A DNA stretch of 64,000 nucleotides from Streptomyces sp. NBC_00690 (GTDB lineage: Bacteria; Actinomycetota; Actinomycetes; Streptomycetales; Streptomycetaceae), in contig NZ_CP109009.1 in NCBI RefSeq assembly GCF_036226685.1, forward strand, positions 3,286,001 to 3,350,000, given 5' to 3'. Under the pieces are notes generated by a model. It saw only the letters and a program-made list of their open reading frames with translations, did no database searches and was not told the DNA's origin. This document shows positions 1-8,411 of this stretch, in pieces. Each line of letters starts with the position of its first letter. Position 1 is the stretch's first letter. The position numbers and the translations under genes were made by a program.

Positions 1-67
1 GTGGCGACCGGCGCACACTCCGGCCGGCGTCTTCGGAACGCTGCGGCCCGGGCGGCCCGGACCTGCG

Positions 68-81
68 TCACCGTACGGTGA
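68..81. promoter_or_regulatory. Perfect 14-bp palindrome upstream of the first gene
   Basis: The sequence TCACCGTACGGTGA reads the same on both strands and lies 59 bases before the first start codon. It could be an operator or simply a chance palindrome in GC-rich DNA. No gene is visible between the window edge and this point. Confidence 0.25.
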
Positions 82-140
82 TCGCCGCAGGCAGGATGGT
101 GCCGTGGCGGGTGTCGCCACGCAATTGTTGGGGGCCCCGC

Positions 141-647
141 ATGGCTGAGCACTATCCGTACCGGATCATCACCAAGAGTGGGGACCTCTTCGTCGTCTGG
201 CAGCCCGGAGCGGGCGACGACCCCAATGAACTCGCCGTCGACGAGCACGGGCGGCTGCTGGTGTTCGAAGACCTCCAGTCCTTGGAGGAGCAGGGCGAAC
301 GCAGCCGATGGACGCTGATCAGCGAGGAGGACGACTCTCTCGATCTGTCCCTCGTCCGGGAGTGGGTCTGGCAACCGCGGCTTCGCTCGGCGTCCCCCGG
401 GCTGTTGCTGGATGCGTGGAACTTCCTCGAAGACCTCTCCCACACGCTGGAGGACCGTTCGTCACTGCCCGCACAGGGACCGGTGCACGACAGTGCGTAC
501 GAGAAGTTCTACGAGGGCGATCCACTGGCATCGGACGGCAGCGAGGAAGCCTGGACGGAAGAGGAGACCGCCGCGGTGAATGAACTTCTGCGGGCGGGGC
601 TGGACCTGTGGGAGCAGGCGGTTTCCGTGTCCGGGACACACGGGTAA
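141..647 (+). CDS. Hypothetical acidic protein, 168 aa
   Basis: I do not recognise a family. The ATG at 141 is preferred because a G-rich stretch (127-131) lies at ribosome-binding distance; an in-frame GTG at 78 would add 21 unlikely residues. The protein is soluble with no membrane segment or signal peptide, and is acidic, especially near the C-terminus (a run rich in Glu around residues 135-155). The first 70 residues are rich in beta-type hydrophobic alternation (YRIITKSGDLFVVW), followed by a more helical second half. This looks like an intracellular SMI1/immunity-like or small conserved actinobacterial protein, but no diagnostic motif supports a function. Codon use is typical Streptomyces. 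Confidence 0.7.
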   Translation: MAEHYPYRIITKSGDLFVVWQPGAGDDPNELAVDEHGRLLVFEDLQSLEEQGERSRWTLISEEDDSLDLSLVREWVWQPRLRSASPGLLLDAWNFLEDLSHTLEDRSSLPAQGPVHDSAYEKFYEGDPLASDGSEEAWTEEETAAVNELLRAGLDLWEQAVSVSGTHG

Positions 648-996
648 CGGTCGACGCCGCGACCCGCGAGCAGCGGCCCATTCCTCGTTCCCAGTCCTAG
701 TCCCAGTCCGACGACGGCCCGGGGACGGGCCTCGTCGAGGGGCCGGGGAACACCCTCTTCGCAGCGCTGAGTGGTGGGGCGGTGGGCCCACCGGTCCGTC
801 CCGCCCCACGCCGCCCACGCACCTCTGGTCCGCGGCACGCGGCGCACACCGCGATCTCGGGAATCCAGGTCCGACGCGCACACTTCTCCCCCGGCGAGGT
901 CAGCGAAAACAGCGCTATTGCCCTTCAGGTTCGAGAGACTGACGTTTTCATGTGTCTTGGGGGGCTGAGTGGCCCTGTGGGGAGGCGAGGGGCGAG
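648..996. other. Intergenic region without a recognised gene
   Basis: About 350 bases separate the small acidic protein from the nuclease-TerD gene. Open frames here lack ribosome-binding sites and protein-like composition. The last 60 bases are less GC-rich and probably hold the promoter of the downstream gene, but I see no clear -10/-35 pair. Confidence 0.4.
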
Positions 997-3078
997 ATGA
1001 GTCGTCGCTCTAGCGGGTTGATCGGAGCCTGGGCAGAGGCGCAGAGGCGGCAGCAGCGGGAAGCGGAGGCCCACTACCGCGCCACGATTCGGGCACAGCG
1101 CGAGCAGGAGCGCCAACAGCGGGTCTACCAACGGGATATGGCCCGGATGCACCGGGAGCAGCAGGCCGCCTACAAGCAGCGGCGGGAGGCGGATGCGAGG
1201 GCGCGGACGGCCGAGTTGGAGGCGCGGGTCGCGGAGCTGACCGGTCTGCTGGCCACCGGATGCCGTGGGGAGGCGTTCCGTACCGCGATGCTGACGCGCC
1301 AGGAGGAGATCGAGCCCTTCTCACCGGGGCAGTTGGTGCATCCCGTGCCGATGCCGGATCCCAACAACTACCGTGCGCAGGGCGGCTGGACGGCGTCCCG
1401 ACGGGCCGCGGCCGAGCAGGAGGCGCAGACGCGCTACCGGCACGATCTGGGGTTGGCCCAGGCCGCGGAGTCCGAGCGGGTACGGCAGTTGGCGGAGTAC
1501 CGGAGCCAGTACGACGCCTGGGCGCGGGCCCGCCGCACGGAGATCCAGCACCACAACGACGGTATCGCCGGAATGGTGAACGCGCTCCGCGCCGGGGACC
1601 CGGAGACGGTGGTGGAGTACTTCTCGGCCGCGCTGTACGCGTCGACGACCTGGCCCGAGGGGTTGCCGCGGCAGGTGATGGCGGCCTTCGACCGGGCGGC
1701 CCGGCAGTTGGTCCTCAACTGGGAGCTGCCCGGCTTCGATGTGGTGCCCGAGGCCAAGTCGGTTCGCTATGTGGTCTCCTCGGACCAGGAGAAGGAGAGC
1801 CCCCGGCCGGTGGGACAGCGCAGGGCGCTCTACCGGGACGTGGTCGCGCAGTGTGTGCTGCTGGCCCTTCGGGACCTCTTCGCGGCGGACGAGTTCGGGG
1901 TGTTGGACTCGGTGGCGCTCAACGGGTTCGTCGATGACGTGGACCCGGCGACCGGGCAGCGCAAGGACATCGTGCTGAGCACGGTGTCGGTGTCACGTGG
2001 TGACTTCGGTCGGCTGAACCTGGGGCAGGTGGGTGCGGTCGAGTGTCTGGAGGGGATGCGGGGGCAACTGTCCGCCAAGCCCGACCAGCGGGTGGCGGTA
2101 CGGCCGGGGCGGGTGCCCGAAGACGTCGGCGGCGGGGTCGTGTCCCATGGCGGCGACGAGGACCCGGACCTCTTGGAGATGGACCCGGTGGGCTTCGAAG
2201 GGCTGGTCGCCGAGTTGTTCCGGGCCCGCGGCATGCAGGCCGTCACCACCCAGCGGTCCAACGACGGCGGTGTCGACGTGGAGGCGTACGATCCGGACCC
2301 GATCAGCGGCGGTCGGATCATCGTGCAGGTCAAGCGGTACCGCAACACCGTGCCGCCCAGTGCCGTGCGGGACCTCTACGGGACGGTGCAGGGTTCGGGC
2401 GCCAACAAGGGCGTGCTGGTGACCACGTCCGGGTTCGGGCCGGGCTCGTACACCTTCGCCAACGGCAAGCCGTTGACCCTGGTGACCGGGGAGGAGTTGG
2501 TGGACCTCCTGGGTCGGCACGGCCTGCGCGGACGGCTCGGTACGGGAACGGTGCCGCCGCAGCGGACGGCTCCGCCTGCGGCGCAGGAGGAGGAAGCCAA
2601 TCTGCTGGGGATGACCTGGGCAGGCTCGGTGGCGCTGGACGTGTGTGCGCTGGTGTGTCGCGGTAGCCGGGTGTTGAGCGACGACCACTTCGTCTTCTTC
2701 AACAACGAGCGGACTCCGGACGGTTCCGTTCGGTCGGTGGCGGCGACCGCGACCGGCGACAAGGCGGCCCTCCGGGTGGCGTTCGACGATCTGCCGGCGC
2801 AGGCCGACCGGCTGGTGATCGCGGCGGCCGTGGACCCCGAGGTGAATCCGAGGGCCGACCTTGCGGGATTCACCCGGGCGGGGATCGTGCTGCGGGATGT
2901 GGCGGGCCAGGAGTTGGACCGGCTGACGGTGTCGGACGGACGACCGGGAGAGACCGCGTTGGTCCTCGGTTCGTTCCGTCGGCGTGCGGGCGGCGACTGG
3001 GAGTTCGTGGTGGGCGGCAAGGGCTATCCGGGCGGCCTGGAGGCACTCGTACAGGACCACGGCATCGACGTGGCCTAG
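997..3078 (+). CDS. Coiled-coil / Mrr-type restriction endonuclease / TerD-domain fusion, 693 aa
   Basis: Start chosen at the ATG at 997, preceded by a good GAGGCGAGGGG site. Three parts are visible. Residues about 5-120 are charged and rich in Arg, Gln and Glu, predicted as long coiled coil. A middle region of about 270 residues has no motif I recognise. Residues about 390-520 form an Mrr-like PD-(D/E)XK nuclease: the helix 'FEGLVAELFRARGM', then GGVDVEAY (catalytic Asp, about residue 426) and IVQVKRY (Q-x-K, about residue 443). Residues about 536-690 match a TerD/tellurium-resistance beta-sandwich: ALDVCALV, then DDHFVFFNN followed by a D/R-rich loop, a calcium-binding type signature. TerD-nuclease fusions have been discussed as part of Ter-linked stress and defence networks. 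Which DNA is cut is unknown. No methyltransferase lies next to it, so a classical restriction pair is unlikely. Confidence 0.85.
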   Translation: MSRRSSGLIGAWAEAQRRQQREAEAHYRATIRAQREQERQQRVYQRDMARMHREQQAAYKQRREADARARTAELEARVAELTGLLATGCRGEAFRTAMLTRQEEIEPFSPGQLVHPVPMPDPNNYRAQGGWTASRRAAAEQEAQTRYRHDLGLAQAAESERVRQLAEYRSQYDAWARARRTEIQHHNDGIAGMVNALRAGDPETVVEYFSAALYASTTWPEGLPRQVMAAFDRAARQLVLNWELPGFDVVPEAKSVRYVVSSDQEKESPRPVGQRRALYRDVVAQCVLLALRDLFAADEFGVLDSVALNGFVDDVDPATGQRKDIVLSTVSVSRGDFGRLNLGQVGAVECLEGMRGQLSAKPDQRVAVRPGRVPEDVGGGVVSHGGDEDPDLLEMDPVGFEGLVAELFRARGMQAVTTQRSNDGGVDVEAYDPDPISGGRIIVQVKRYRNTVPPSAVRDLYGTVQGSGANKGVLVTTSGFGPGSYTFANGKPLTLVTGEELVDLLGRHGLRGRLGTGTVPPQRTAPPAAQEEEANLLGMTWAGSVALDVCALVCRGSRVLSDDHFVFFNNERTPDGSVRSVAATATGDKAALRVAFDDLPAQADRLVIAAAVDPEVNPRADLAGFTRAGIVLRDVAGQELDRLTVSDGRPGETALVLGSFRRRAGGDWEFVVGGKGYPGGLEALVQDHGIDVA

Positions 3079-3296
3079 CTACGGGCTGCCCATCCAGGGG
3101 GGTGGGGGTGTTCGCTCCGCGGGGAGCGGGCGGGCACCCCGTCGGCCCGGGCGCACCCGCCCATAGCTCCCCGAGCACCCGCCCATGTTGTCGATACCAT
3201 CAACGCCATCACCATCAACACTGACCTTGCTGATTCGGTGAAGCTTTTCCGATATCCAGCTGCATGAATGAACGAGAACCTTCAAGAGGGATACGG

Positions 3297-4079
3297 ATGG
3301 GCAAGCGGGGACTGCGGCCGGTGGATCTGGCGCGCGAACACGGACTGTCCACCCAGGCGGTCCGGAACTACGAGGACGAAGGCATCCTGCCGCCAGCCGA
3401 ACGCACCGCGCACGGCTATCGGATCTACACCCGACTGCATGCCCAGGCGCTGCGCACCTTCATCGCTCTCATCCCCGGCCACGGCCATCAGCAGGCCGCC
3501 CAGATCCTGCGGGAACTCAACGACGGCGACCTCGATGCGGCCCTCACCCTGATCGACGACACCCACGGCCAACTCCGCCAGGACCGTACGACGCTCGCCG
3601 CGGTCGAAGCCGCCCTGGTCGATCTGACCTCGACCGATCCCCCTTCCGATCTCCCTTCCGGTCCCACGCACGGCCCCGAGGGCACGGACAGCTTCATCGG
3701 TCCGCTCGCCCGGCAGTTGAGCGTCCGGCCGGCGACCCTGCGCGCCTGGGAGCGGGTCGGGCTGGTCCGCCCGAGCCGGGACCGGGCCACCGGCTACCGC
3801 ACCTACACGGCGTCCGATGTGCGCGATGCCCACCTCGTACGGCAACTGCGTCGCGGAGGCTATCCGCTGGAGCACATCGCACCCCTGCTGGAGCAGGTGC
3901 GCAACGCCGGTGGTGTGGAAGCCCTGGAGGTCGCCCTCCACGACTGGCACAAGCGGCTCACCCGGCGTCGGCTGGCGCTGCTCACCTCCGCGGCGGAACT
4001 CTCCGCCTATGTCGAACTCGCGGGGCCGTTCCCGGGCTCACCGCCCGAGCGGGCACCCGACGAGGAACCGAACACCTGA
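3297..4079 (+). CDS. MerR-family regulator with two HTH domains (TioE-like), 260 aa
   Basis: The ATG at 3297 follows GAGGG at 3286-3290; an upstream in-frame ATG at 3264 is less well placed. Two MerR-type winged helix units are visible in one chain: residues about 5-55 (DLAREHGLSTQAVRNYEDEGIL, then GYRIYT) and about 133-200 (LARQLSVRPATLRAWERVGL, then GYRTYT). The duplicated arrangement is that of the TioE subfamily. No metal-binding cysteine cluster or effector domain is present, so the signal it senses is not apparent. The gene is followed 51 bases later by a small membrane protein on the same strand. Family assignment is firm; target genes are unknown. Confidence 0.88.
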   Translation: MGKRGLRPVDLAREHGLSTQAVRNYEDEGILPPAERTAHGYRIYTRLHAQALRTFIALIPGHGHQQAAQILRELNDGDLDAALTLIDDTHGQLRQDRTTLAAVEAALVDLTSTDPPSDLPSGPTHGPEGTDSFIGPLARQLSVRPATLRAWERVGLVRPSRDRATGYRTYTASDVRDAHLVRQLRRGGYPLEHIAPLLEQVRNAGGVEALEVALHDWHKRLTRRRLALLTSAAELSAYVELAGPFPGSPPERAPDEEPNT

Positions 4080-4130
4080 ACAACCACGTCCCCAGGCGTA
4101 TCGCCGTCGTCCACCGTGGGAGGGGCCCGG

Positions 4131-4772
4131 ATGTGGTTGGCCGTTCTGGGCCTGGTCTTCGCCGCCGTACCACCGATCGCCTGGTGGCGACTGGCGCGTA
4201 CCCGACTGATCGGATGGGCCGTCTCCGTACCCCTGCTCATGGGTGCCGCGGTGCTGATCGCCGTCCAACACGGCTGGGTCATCGGCCACCGCGCCGATGC
4301 CCATCTCGTCTACGCCGTCGCCAGCACCGCGCTCATCGTCTGCGGATGCGCCTGGGAGCGCCATCAGGAGGGGCCAGGGTCGAGGGCTTGGACCCATCGC
4401 CGCAACGGGGCGATCGGCCTGCTCGGAACCCTGCTCGCCGTCACGGGCGCGGGCTCCTTGCTGTACGCCCTGCTGATGACCGAGGCGTCCATGCCATCGG
4501 CCCGTGCCGTGCCCCCACTCCCTGCGGGCCTCACCGTGCTGTCCGAGTCGAGCAGCTGTGGCTCGGGGAACTGCTACCGGCTGTTGGAGATCGGCAGTAC
4601 GAACGGGCTCTCCCGGGACGAGATCGTCCGCACCCTGGATCGGCCGCGGGAAACCTGCCGTCCCAACGGCTGGCTGCTGGACCGGCGCGACCTCTGCATC
4701 GGAGTGGACGACTCACAGGATCCCCGGGGCCGGGTGCTCCTCTATGTCTCCCTCAGCAATCTGCTGGACTGA
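4131..4772 (+). CDS. Hypothetical membrane protein with an extracytoplasmic Cys-rich domain, 213 aa
   Basis: The ATG at 4131 follows GGGAGGGG. Four hydrophobic segments are visible in the first 130 residues (starting near residues 2, 28, 55 and 88). About 85 mostly polar residues follow, with four cysteines: a C-x4-C pair (SCGSGNC) and two later Cys flanking a WLLDRRDL segment. After an export segment these could form two disulphides outside the cell. I do not recognise the family. It stands alone on the plus strand and converges with the quinone-oxidoreductase gene, whose stop is only 7 bases away. Confidence 0.65.
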   Translation: MWLAVLGLVFAAVPPIAWWRLARTRLIGWAVSVPLLMGAAVLIAVQHGWVIGHRADAHLVYAVASTALIVCGCAWERHQEGPGSRAWTHRRNGAIGLLGTLLAVTGAGSLLYALLMTEASMPSARAVPPLPAGLTVLSESSSCGSGNCYRLLEIGSTNGLSRDEIVRTLDRPRETCRPNGWLLDRRDLCIGVDDSQDPRGRVLLYVSLSNLLD

Positions 4773-4779
4773 TCGGGCG

Positions 4780-5595
4780 CTACGCGGCGACCGCGGCGGA
4801 CAGCGGGCAGATCGGCGCCCGCCCCAGCAGCTCCCGTAGATCGCCGCCGGTGTCCGCGAGCATTCCGGCGGCGATGGCCGAGTAGGTGCCCACGAGCATC
4901 GGCACCTGGAACGGTTCGACGGCGGATGCGGCGATGACCGCCCGGGCCTCAGCGAGTGTCGTCGGCGCGTAGCTGATGTGCGGGCCGTGGGCAGCGGCCA
5001 GTTGGGCACCGCTCACAGCACGTTCACCGACGAGTTCATACGTCTTTCCCACGTGTGCCGTTGCGTTCACCACCACCTTGGCCGCCGCTTCGGCGAGGTC
5101 GGCCCGGGCGACGGCGGCCAGTGCTCCCGTACCGAGCGGAGCGGTGATCCGTCCGTCCGGGGACGGTGTCGCGAGGGCGCCCAGCAGTTCGGCGTACAGA
5201 CCGTTGCGCAGGACGGTCCAGTCCATGCCGCTCTCCCGCAGCCGGCGTTCGGTCCAGCGGTGGGGCAGCGCATACGGAAGGTGGTCGCCCGCGGCCGTCA
5301 GACTCGTATAGACCACCTGTCCCACGCCTGCCTTCTCGGCGGCGTCGATCGCGGCGCCGTGGCGGGCCAGGACGGTGTCGTCCTCGCCGAAGCCGGCCGA
5401 GATCATCAGCAGGACGTCCACCCCGGCGAAGCCCCAGGCCAGGGAGTCTTCGTCGTCGAAGTCGATACGGCGGACCGGGAGGGCGGTCGCGGTCCGGGCG
5501 GGATCGCGGGTGCCGAGTACCGTGTCACACCGGCCCGCCAACTGCCCCGCCACGAGGGCGCCCAGAGCTCCGTTGGCACCAGTGACCAAGATCAT
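4780..5595 (-). CDS. NmrA/QorB-like NAD(P)H-binding quinone oxidoreductase, 271 aa
   Basis: An atypical short-chain dehydrogenase fold. The N-terminus has the dinucleotide loop VTGANGALG (residues 4-12), and the acidic or Arg residues after strand 2 (GTRDPARTA) suggest NADPH. The hydrophobic strand VDVLLMISAG and the QVVYTSLTAAG segment fit the NmrA/QorB (type 2 NAD(P)H:quinone oxidoreductase) subfamily, and the length is normal. The gene is divergent from an HxlR regulator only 83 bases away. That is the classic arrangement in which the HxlR/QorR/YodB-type protein represses the oxidoreductase and responds to quinones or diamide through cysteines. Substrate is inferred from family only. Confidence 0.85.
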   Translation of the reverse strand: MILVTGANGALGALVAGQLAGRCDTVLGTRDPARTATALPVRRIDFDDEDSLAWGFAGVDVLLMISAGFGEDDTVLARHGAAIDAAEKAGVGQVVYTSLTAAGDHLPYALPHRWTERRLRESGMDWTVLRNGLYAELLGALATPSPDGRITAPLGTGALAAVARADLAEAAAKVVVNATAHVGKTYELVGERAVSGAQLAAAHGPHISYAPTTLAEARAVIAASAVEPFQVPMLVGTYSAIAAGMLADTGGDLRELLGRAPICPLSAAVAA

Positions 5596-5633
5596 TGCTT
5601 CTCCGATGGTTGGAGGTTCTCTTCAGTAACCTG

Positions 5634-5664
5634 GAACATCCTGCGGGGATGTTCGAGGGAACAT
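5634..5664. promoter_or_regulatory. Probable HxlR operator between divergent genes
   Basis: GAACATCC (5634-5641) and GGATGTTC (5647-5654) form a perfect 8-bp inverted repeat with a 5-bp spacer. A further half-site GGAACAT recurs at 5658-5664, 25 bases after the first copy. The site lies just before the HxlR ribosome-binding site AAGGAGG (5665-5671), so binding would block both divergent genes. This is what is expected for autoregulation by an HxlR-family dimer. Confidence 0.6.
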
Positions 5665-5678
5665 AAGGAGGCACTTCG

Positions 5679-6092
5679 ATGTCAGTGGGGCACACGGAGG
5701 TAACCGGCGAACCGGTGGTCAGCTGCGGCGACGAGCACGAGGACTGCGGAATCCGCGATGTCCTCGACCGCATCGGGGACAAGTGGTCGGTCCTCGCCGT
5801 GGTGGAACTGGCCCAGGGCGTACGCCGATTCCGACAGCTCCAACGTGCCGTACCCGGCATCTCCCAACGGATGCTGACCCTCACCCTGCGGCGGTTGGAA
5901 CGGGACGGATTGGTGGCCCGCACGGTGTATCCGACGGTTCCCGCGCAGGTGGAGTACGAGCTCACCGCGACCGGTCACAGCCTCACCCATCTGGTGAAGG
6001 CCCTCGCGGACTGGTCTGCGCAGCACCGGGACTCCATCGCGCTCTCACGTCGGGAGTGGGACGCGCAGCACCCCGAATCCACCATTCGATAG
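5679..6092 (+). CDS. HxlR-family redox-sensing transcriptional regulator, 137 aa
   Basis: A single winged-helix HxlR domain spans nearly the whole protein: [19 protein letters not shown], then the recognition-helix region [21 protein letters not shown] and the wing YELT. The N-terminal extension carries two cysteines ([11 protein letters not shown]) before the domain. In QorR/YodB/HypR relatives an N-terminal Cys is oxidised by quinones or disulphide stress, releasing DNA. Start is ATG at 5679 with an AAGGAGG site 8 bases upstream. The divergent QorB-like gene and the inverted repeat between the two make this the probable repressor of the pair. Confidence 0.92.
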   Translation: MSVGHTEVTGEPVVSCGDEHEDCGIRDVLDRIGDKWSVLAVVELAQGVRRFRQLQRAVPGISQRMLTLTLRRLERDGLVARTVYPTVPAQVEYELTATGHSLTHLVKALADWSAQHRDSIALSRREWDAQHPESTIR

Positions 6093-6154
6093 GCCGTGTC
6101 CGGGTCGGGGATTCGGTGGCAGTGGGACAGTCCTCTGTCAGTGGGCACGGCCTA
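6090..6154 (+). terminator. Long hairpin after the HxlR gene
   Basis: TAGGCCGTG (6090-6098) pairs with CACGGCCTA (6146-6154), overlapping the HxlR stop codon. There is no U-run, as is usual in Streptomyces. It probably ends the HxlR transcript. Confidence 0.45.
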
Positions 6155-6164
6155 GGATCGGCGG

Positions 6165-6557
6165 ATGCATCGGATATGGGTGGGGGCGGCGATCAACGCC
6201 GTGACCGTGGCCGTCCTCGGTTGGGCGGCGGCCGGCGCGGTGGAGTTGGGCTGTGGAACCTCCCTGCCCGACGAGTGCACTGTGCCGGACGAGGGCCGCG
6301 GGTACTTCGGGGCCGTCATGATCTCCTTCCTGGTTCTGTGCACCAGCTTCTACCGCAAGGGATACGCCCGGGACTGGAAGGGCATGTTGGGGCTGACGGT
6401 CGGGGCACCGGTCGGCATCGTGGCCGCCCTCGCCCAGGGCACGTCACAGGGGTTTCTCCTGCTCTGCGCGGCCCTGATCTTCGTCGGTACGTTCATCCCC
6501 TGGGCGGCGTGGCGGCACCAGGTCGGTCAGCATCGACGGGCGGAGCAGGACATCTGA
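6165..6557 (+). CDS. Hypothetical membrane protein, 130 aa
   Basis: Not assigned to a known family. Four hydrophobic stretches are visible: residues about 6-27, 50-62, 73-90 and 95-112. A small extracytoplasmic loop after the first contains three acidic residues and two cysteines (CGTSLPDECT) that might form a disulphide. The C-terminus is short and charged. The start ATG at 6165 lies 11 bases after the preceding hairpin; the ribosome-binding site is weak (TAGGATCGGCGG). Third-position GC supports real coding. Confidence 0.65.
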   Translation: MHRIWVGAAINAVTVAVLGWAAAGAVELGCGTSLPDECTVPDEGRGYFGAVMISFLVLCTSFYRKGYARDWKGMLGLTVGAPVGIVAALAQGTSQGFLLLCAALIFVGTFIPWAAWRHQVGQHRRAEQDI

Positions 6558-6596
6558 TCGCCAGGGCCGCGATCACTCTGCCCGGCACCACACGAG

Positions 6597-6666
6597 ATCC
6601 CGGGCGGTACACGGGCCCCAGGAGACCTGAGAGTCCCGGGTGGTACACGAGTCCCGGGTGGTACGA
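6597..6666 (+). repeat. Short imperfect tandem repeat around a CCCGGGTGGTACACGAG unit
   Basis: The string GTCCCGGGTGGTAC appears twice in tandem (about 6633-6663, period 18), and degenerate earlier copies (ATCCCGGGCGGTACACGG) start near 6598. The array ends directly at the ribosome-binding site of the next gene, so it forms most of its leader. Confidence 0.6.
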
Positions 6667-6678
6667 GAGGACGGATGC

Positions 6679-7095
6679 ATGGCGCTGGACCCCACACTCC
6701 TCGTGGCCCGGCTGTTCGAGCAGATCGCCGCGGAAAACTTCGACTTCACGGTCACGGCGAGCGACAGCGAGGACGACTCCCGGTGGCTGCAACTGCGGGG
6801 CAACTCGATCAACCTCCCCTACCCGTACGCCGATGAGCCCCAAGGGGTGCTCTCCGCGTTCGATGTGTTCGGGAGCGTGTCGTGGTCGGTGGAGAGTTGG
6901 CAGCCGAACGGGTACGTGACCATCGACTGGGGGCCGCCGGAGACCGGCGCACTGGCGTTGAATGAGAACGACGACCACGAGTACGAGGACGAACAGGGCG
7001 AGCAGGCCATCCTCGCGACCGTGGTCGGCCGATTGGCAACGAACTACCTCCGGCTGCCGATCGACTCCGGGCGTTGGACGGTCAAGGAGGGGTGA
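6679..7095 (+). CDS. Conserved hypothetical acidic protein, 138 aa
   Basis: ATG at 6679 is chosen because GAGAGGACGG lies just upstream; a GTG at 6640 falls inside the tandem repeat. The protein is acidic and soluble with several Trp residues (WLQL, SWSVESWQPNG, TIDWGPPE) in a beta-rich pattern and an Asp/Glu-rich stretch (ENDDHEYEDEQGEQ) near residue 100. No signal peptide or catalytic motif is visible. Such a protein could be an immunity or SUKH-like small domain, but the evidence is only compositional. Confidence 0.65.
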   Translation: MALDPTLLVARLFEQIAAENFDFTVTASDSEDDSRWLQLRGNSINLPYPYADEPQGVLSAFDVFGSVSWSVESWQPNGYVTIDWGPPETGALALNENDDHEYEDEQGEQAILATVVGRLATNYLRLPIDSGRWTVKEG

Positions 7096-7136
7096 GCCAC
7101 CGGGTGCGCGGGCTCATCGGGGCCTCACCGGGGACC

Positions 7137-7367
7137 TCACCGGGGCCGTTTCGCCAAGCCCACCCGGTAGCGCTCCAGCACACCGATAAGCAGACCGGCC
7201 ACGGCCGTCAGACCGAACAGAGCGGACTCGTCGGCGCTGGCAAGGTCATCGGTCATGATGCGGAACGTCACCAACACGACGACCAGCGCGAACAGCGCGA
7301 GTTGCACCCTGCGCAGGGCCCTGGCACGTCGGATGCGGTCGTCGGGCTCGCTCTGGCCTCGGTGCAC
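7137..7367 (-). CDS. Small two-helix membrane protein, 76 aa
   Basis: The GTG at 7367 is used because AAGGAG lies at correct spacing on the minus strand; an upstream ATG at 7463 lacks a site. The product has a charged Arg-rich N-terminus (about 22 residues), a first hydrophobic helix LALFALVVVLVTFRIM and a second ALFGLTAVAGLLIGVLE, and ends in a basic tail. No function is evident. It converges with the acidic protein gene ending at 7095. Confidence 0.55.
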   Translation of the reverse strand: MHRGQSEPDDRIRRARALRRVQLALFALVVVLVTFRIMTDDLASADESALFGLTAVAGLLIGVLERYRVGLAKRPR

Positions 7368-7517
7368 CGGGTCTCCTTCACACAGGTTCCGTACCGCGTT
7401 CCGTACCGCAACCGTACGGGAGGGCGGCCGGGCCGTGGGCACCGAGACCGCCCGATGCCACACCCCCCTTCACGGCAGCCCCGTCACAACAGCCCCGTCA
7501 CAGCAGCCCCCATGCGC

Positions 7518-8297
7518 CTACAGCAGTCCGGCGGCGTTCAGCAGGTAGTCGGCCATCGGATCGTAGAACCGCGGATCCATCACATGGTCGTCGAGCGGGA
7601 TCGTCACCTGAAGGGTGCCCTCAGCCTCACCGATGAAGAGGGCGGGGTCATTGCAGTCGGCGTACCCCACCGCGTCGAGCCCGCGTTGACCCGCGCAGCC
7701 GGCCCAGCCGTGGTCCGCCACGACCAGATCGGGCTGAGGTCTGCCCTCGTACTCCAACGCGTCCAAGATGGCGGCCATTGGCGCGGGCGAGTGGGTGTGC
7801 CAGAGCGTCGCCCCGCTCTCGAACATGGCCACGTCGGCGAACTGGAACACCATGCCCTCGTCCGCCCGCACTCCCCCGGGGATGCGCACGATCTCGCAGC
7901 CGGCGGCCCGCAGGGCGTCCGCGGTCTGTCGGTGGACGTCGAGCAGACCACCGGGGTGGCCGGTGGCGAACAACACCCGCTCCCGGCCGGCCGCGGCCTT
8001 GCGGAGTCGAGCGGCGAAGCGGTCAAGGGCGTCGACGGTGAGCTGTGGGTCGATGGTGTCCTGGCCGCTGCGGTGCTGGGGGTCGTCGTTGACCCCGCAC
8101 CGCTCGGCCATCACCGCGAGGACGTCCTGCTCGTCCGTCCAGCGGTCACCGAGTTCCAGTCCGAGCCAGTAGTGGCGATCGCCGTTGGCAAGGAGACGGT
8201 AGTGGGAGAGGTTGTTGTCGCGGGGGGTCGCGACGTTCCCTGCGATACGGGTGCGGACGAGGTGTTCGACGAGGGCGGCACGGCTCGGTATCGACAT
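7518..8297 (-). CDS. Conserved actinobacterial protein, putative phosphatase, 259 aa
   Basis: From memory, close homologues in Streptomyces are annotated simply as 'phosphatase'. I can see conserved-looking His and Asp motifs but no textbook phosphatase signature: FATGHPGGLLDVHR (about residue 112), LWHTHSPAPMAA (about 165), VVADHGWAGCAGQRG (about 193) and YADCNDPALF (about 211). Several His/Asp residues in beta-strand ends suggest a metal site. No signal peptide or membrane segment is present. It is monocistronic, with a 114-base gap to the TetR gene upstream. Substrate unknown. Confidence 0.7.
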   Translation of the reverse strand: MSIPSRAALVEHLVRTRIAGNVATPRDNNLSHYRLLANGDRHYWLGLELGDRWTDEQDVLAVMAERCGVNDDPQHRSGQDTIDPQLTVDALDRFAARLRKAAAGRERVLFATGHPGGLLDVHRQTADALRAAGCEIVRIPGGVRADEGMVFQFADVAMFESGATLWHTHSPAPMAAILDALEYEGRPQPDLVVADHGWAGCAGQRGLDAVGYADCNDPALFIGEAEGTLQVTIPLDDHVMDPRFYDPMADYLLNAAGLL

Positions 8298-8411
8298 GGA
8301 CCCATTGTGCCGTCAGACCCCGGCTGACACGCCCCCATGGCTGCGGCTGCGGCATTGATCACTGTGCCGGTGCGCCCGCGGCCCGTCGGGCGTAACAGCC
8401 GAGGGCGCCCC

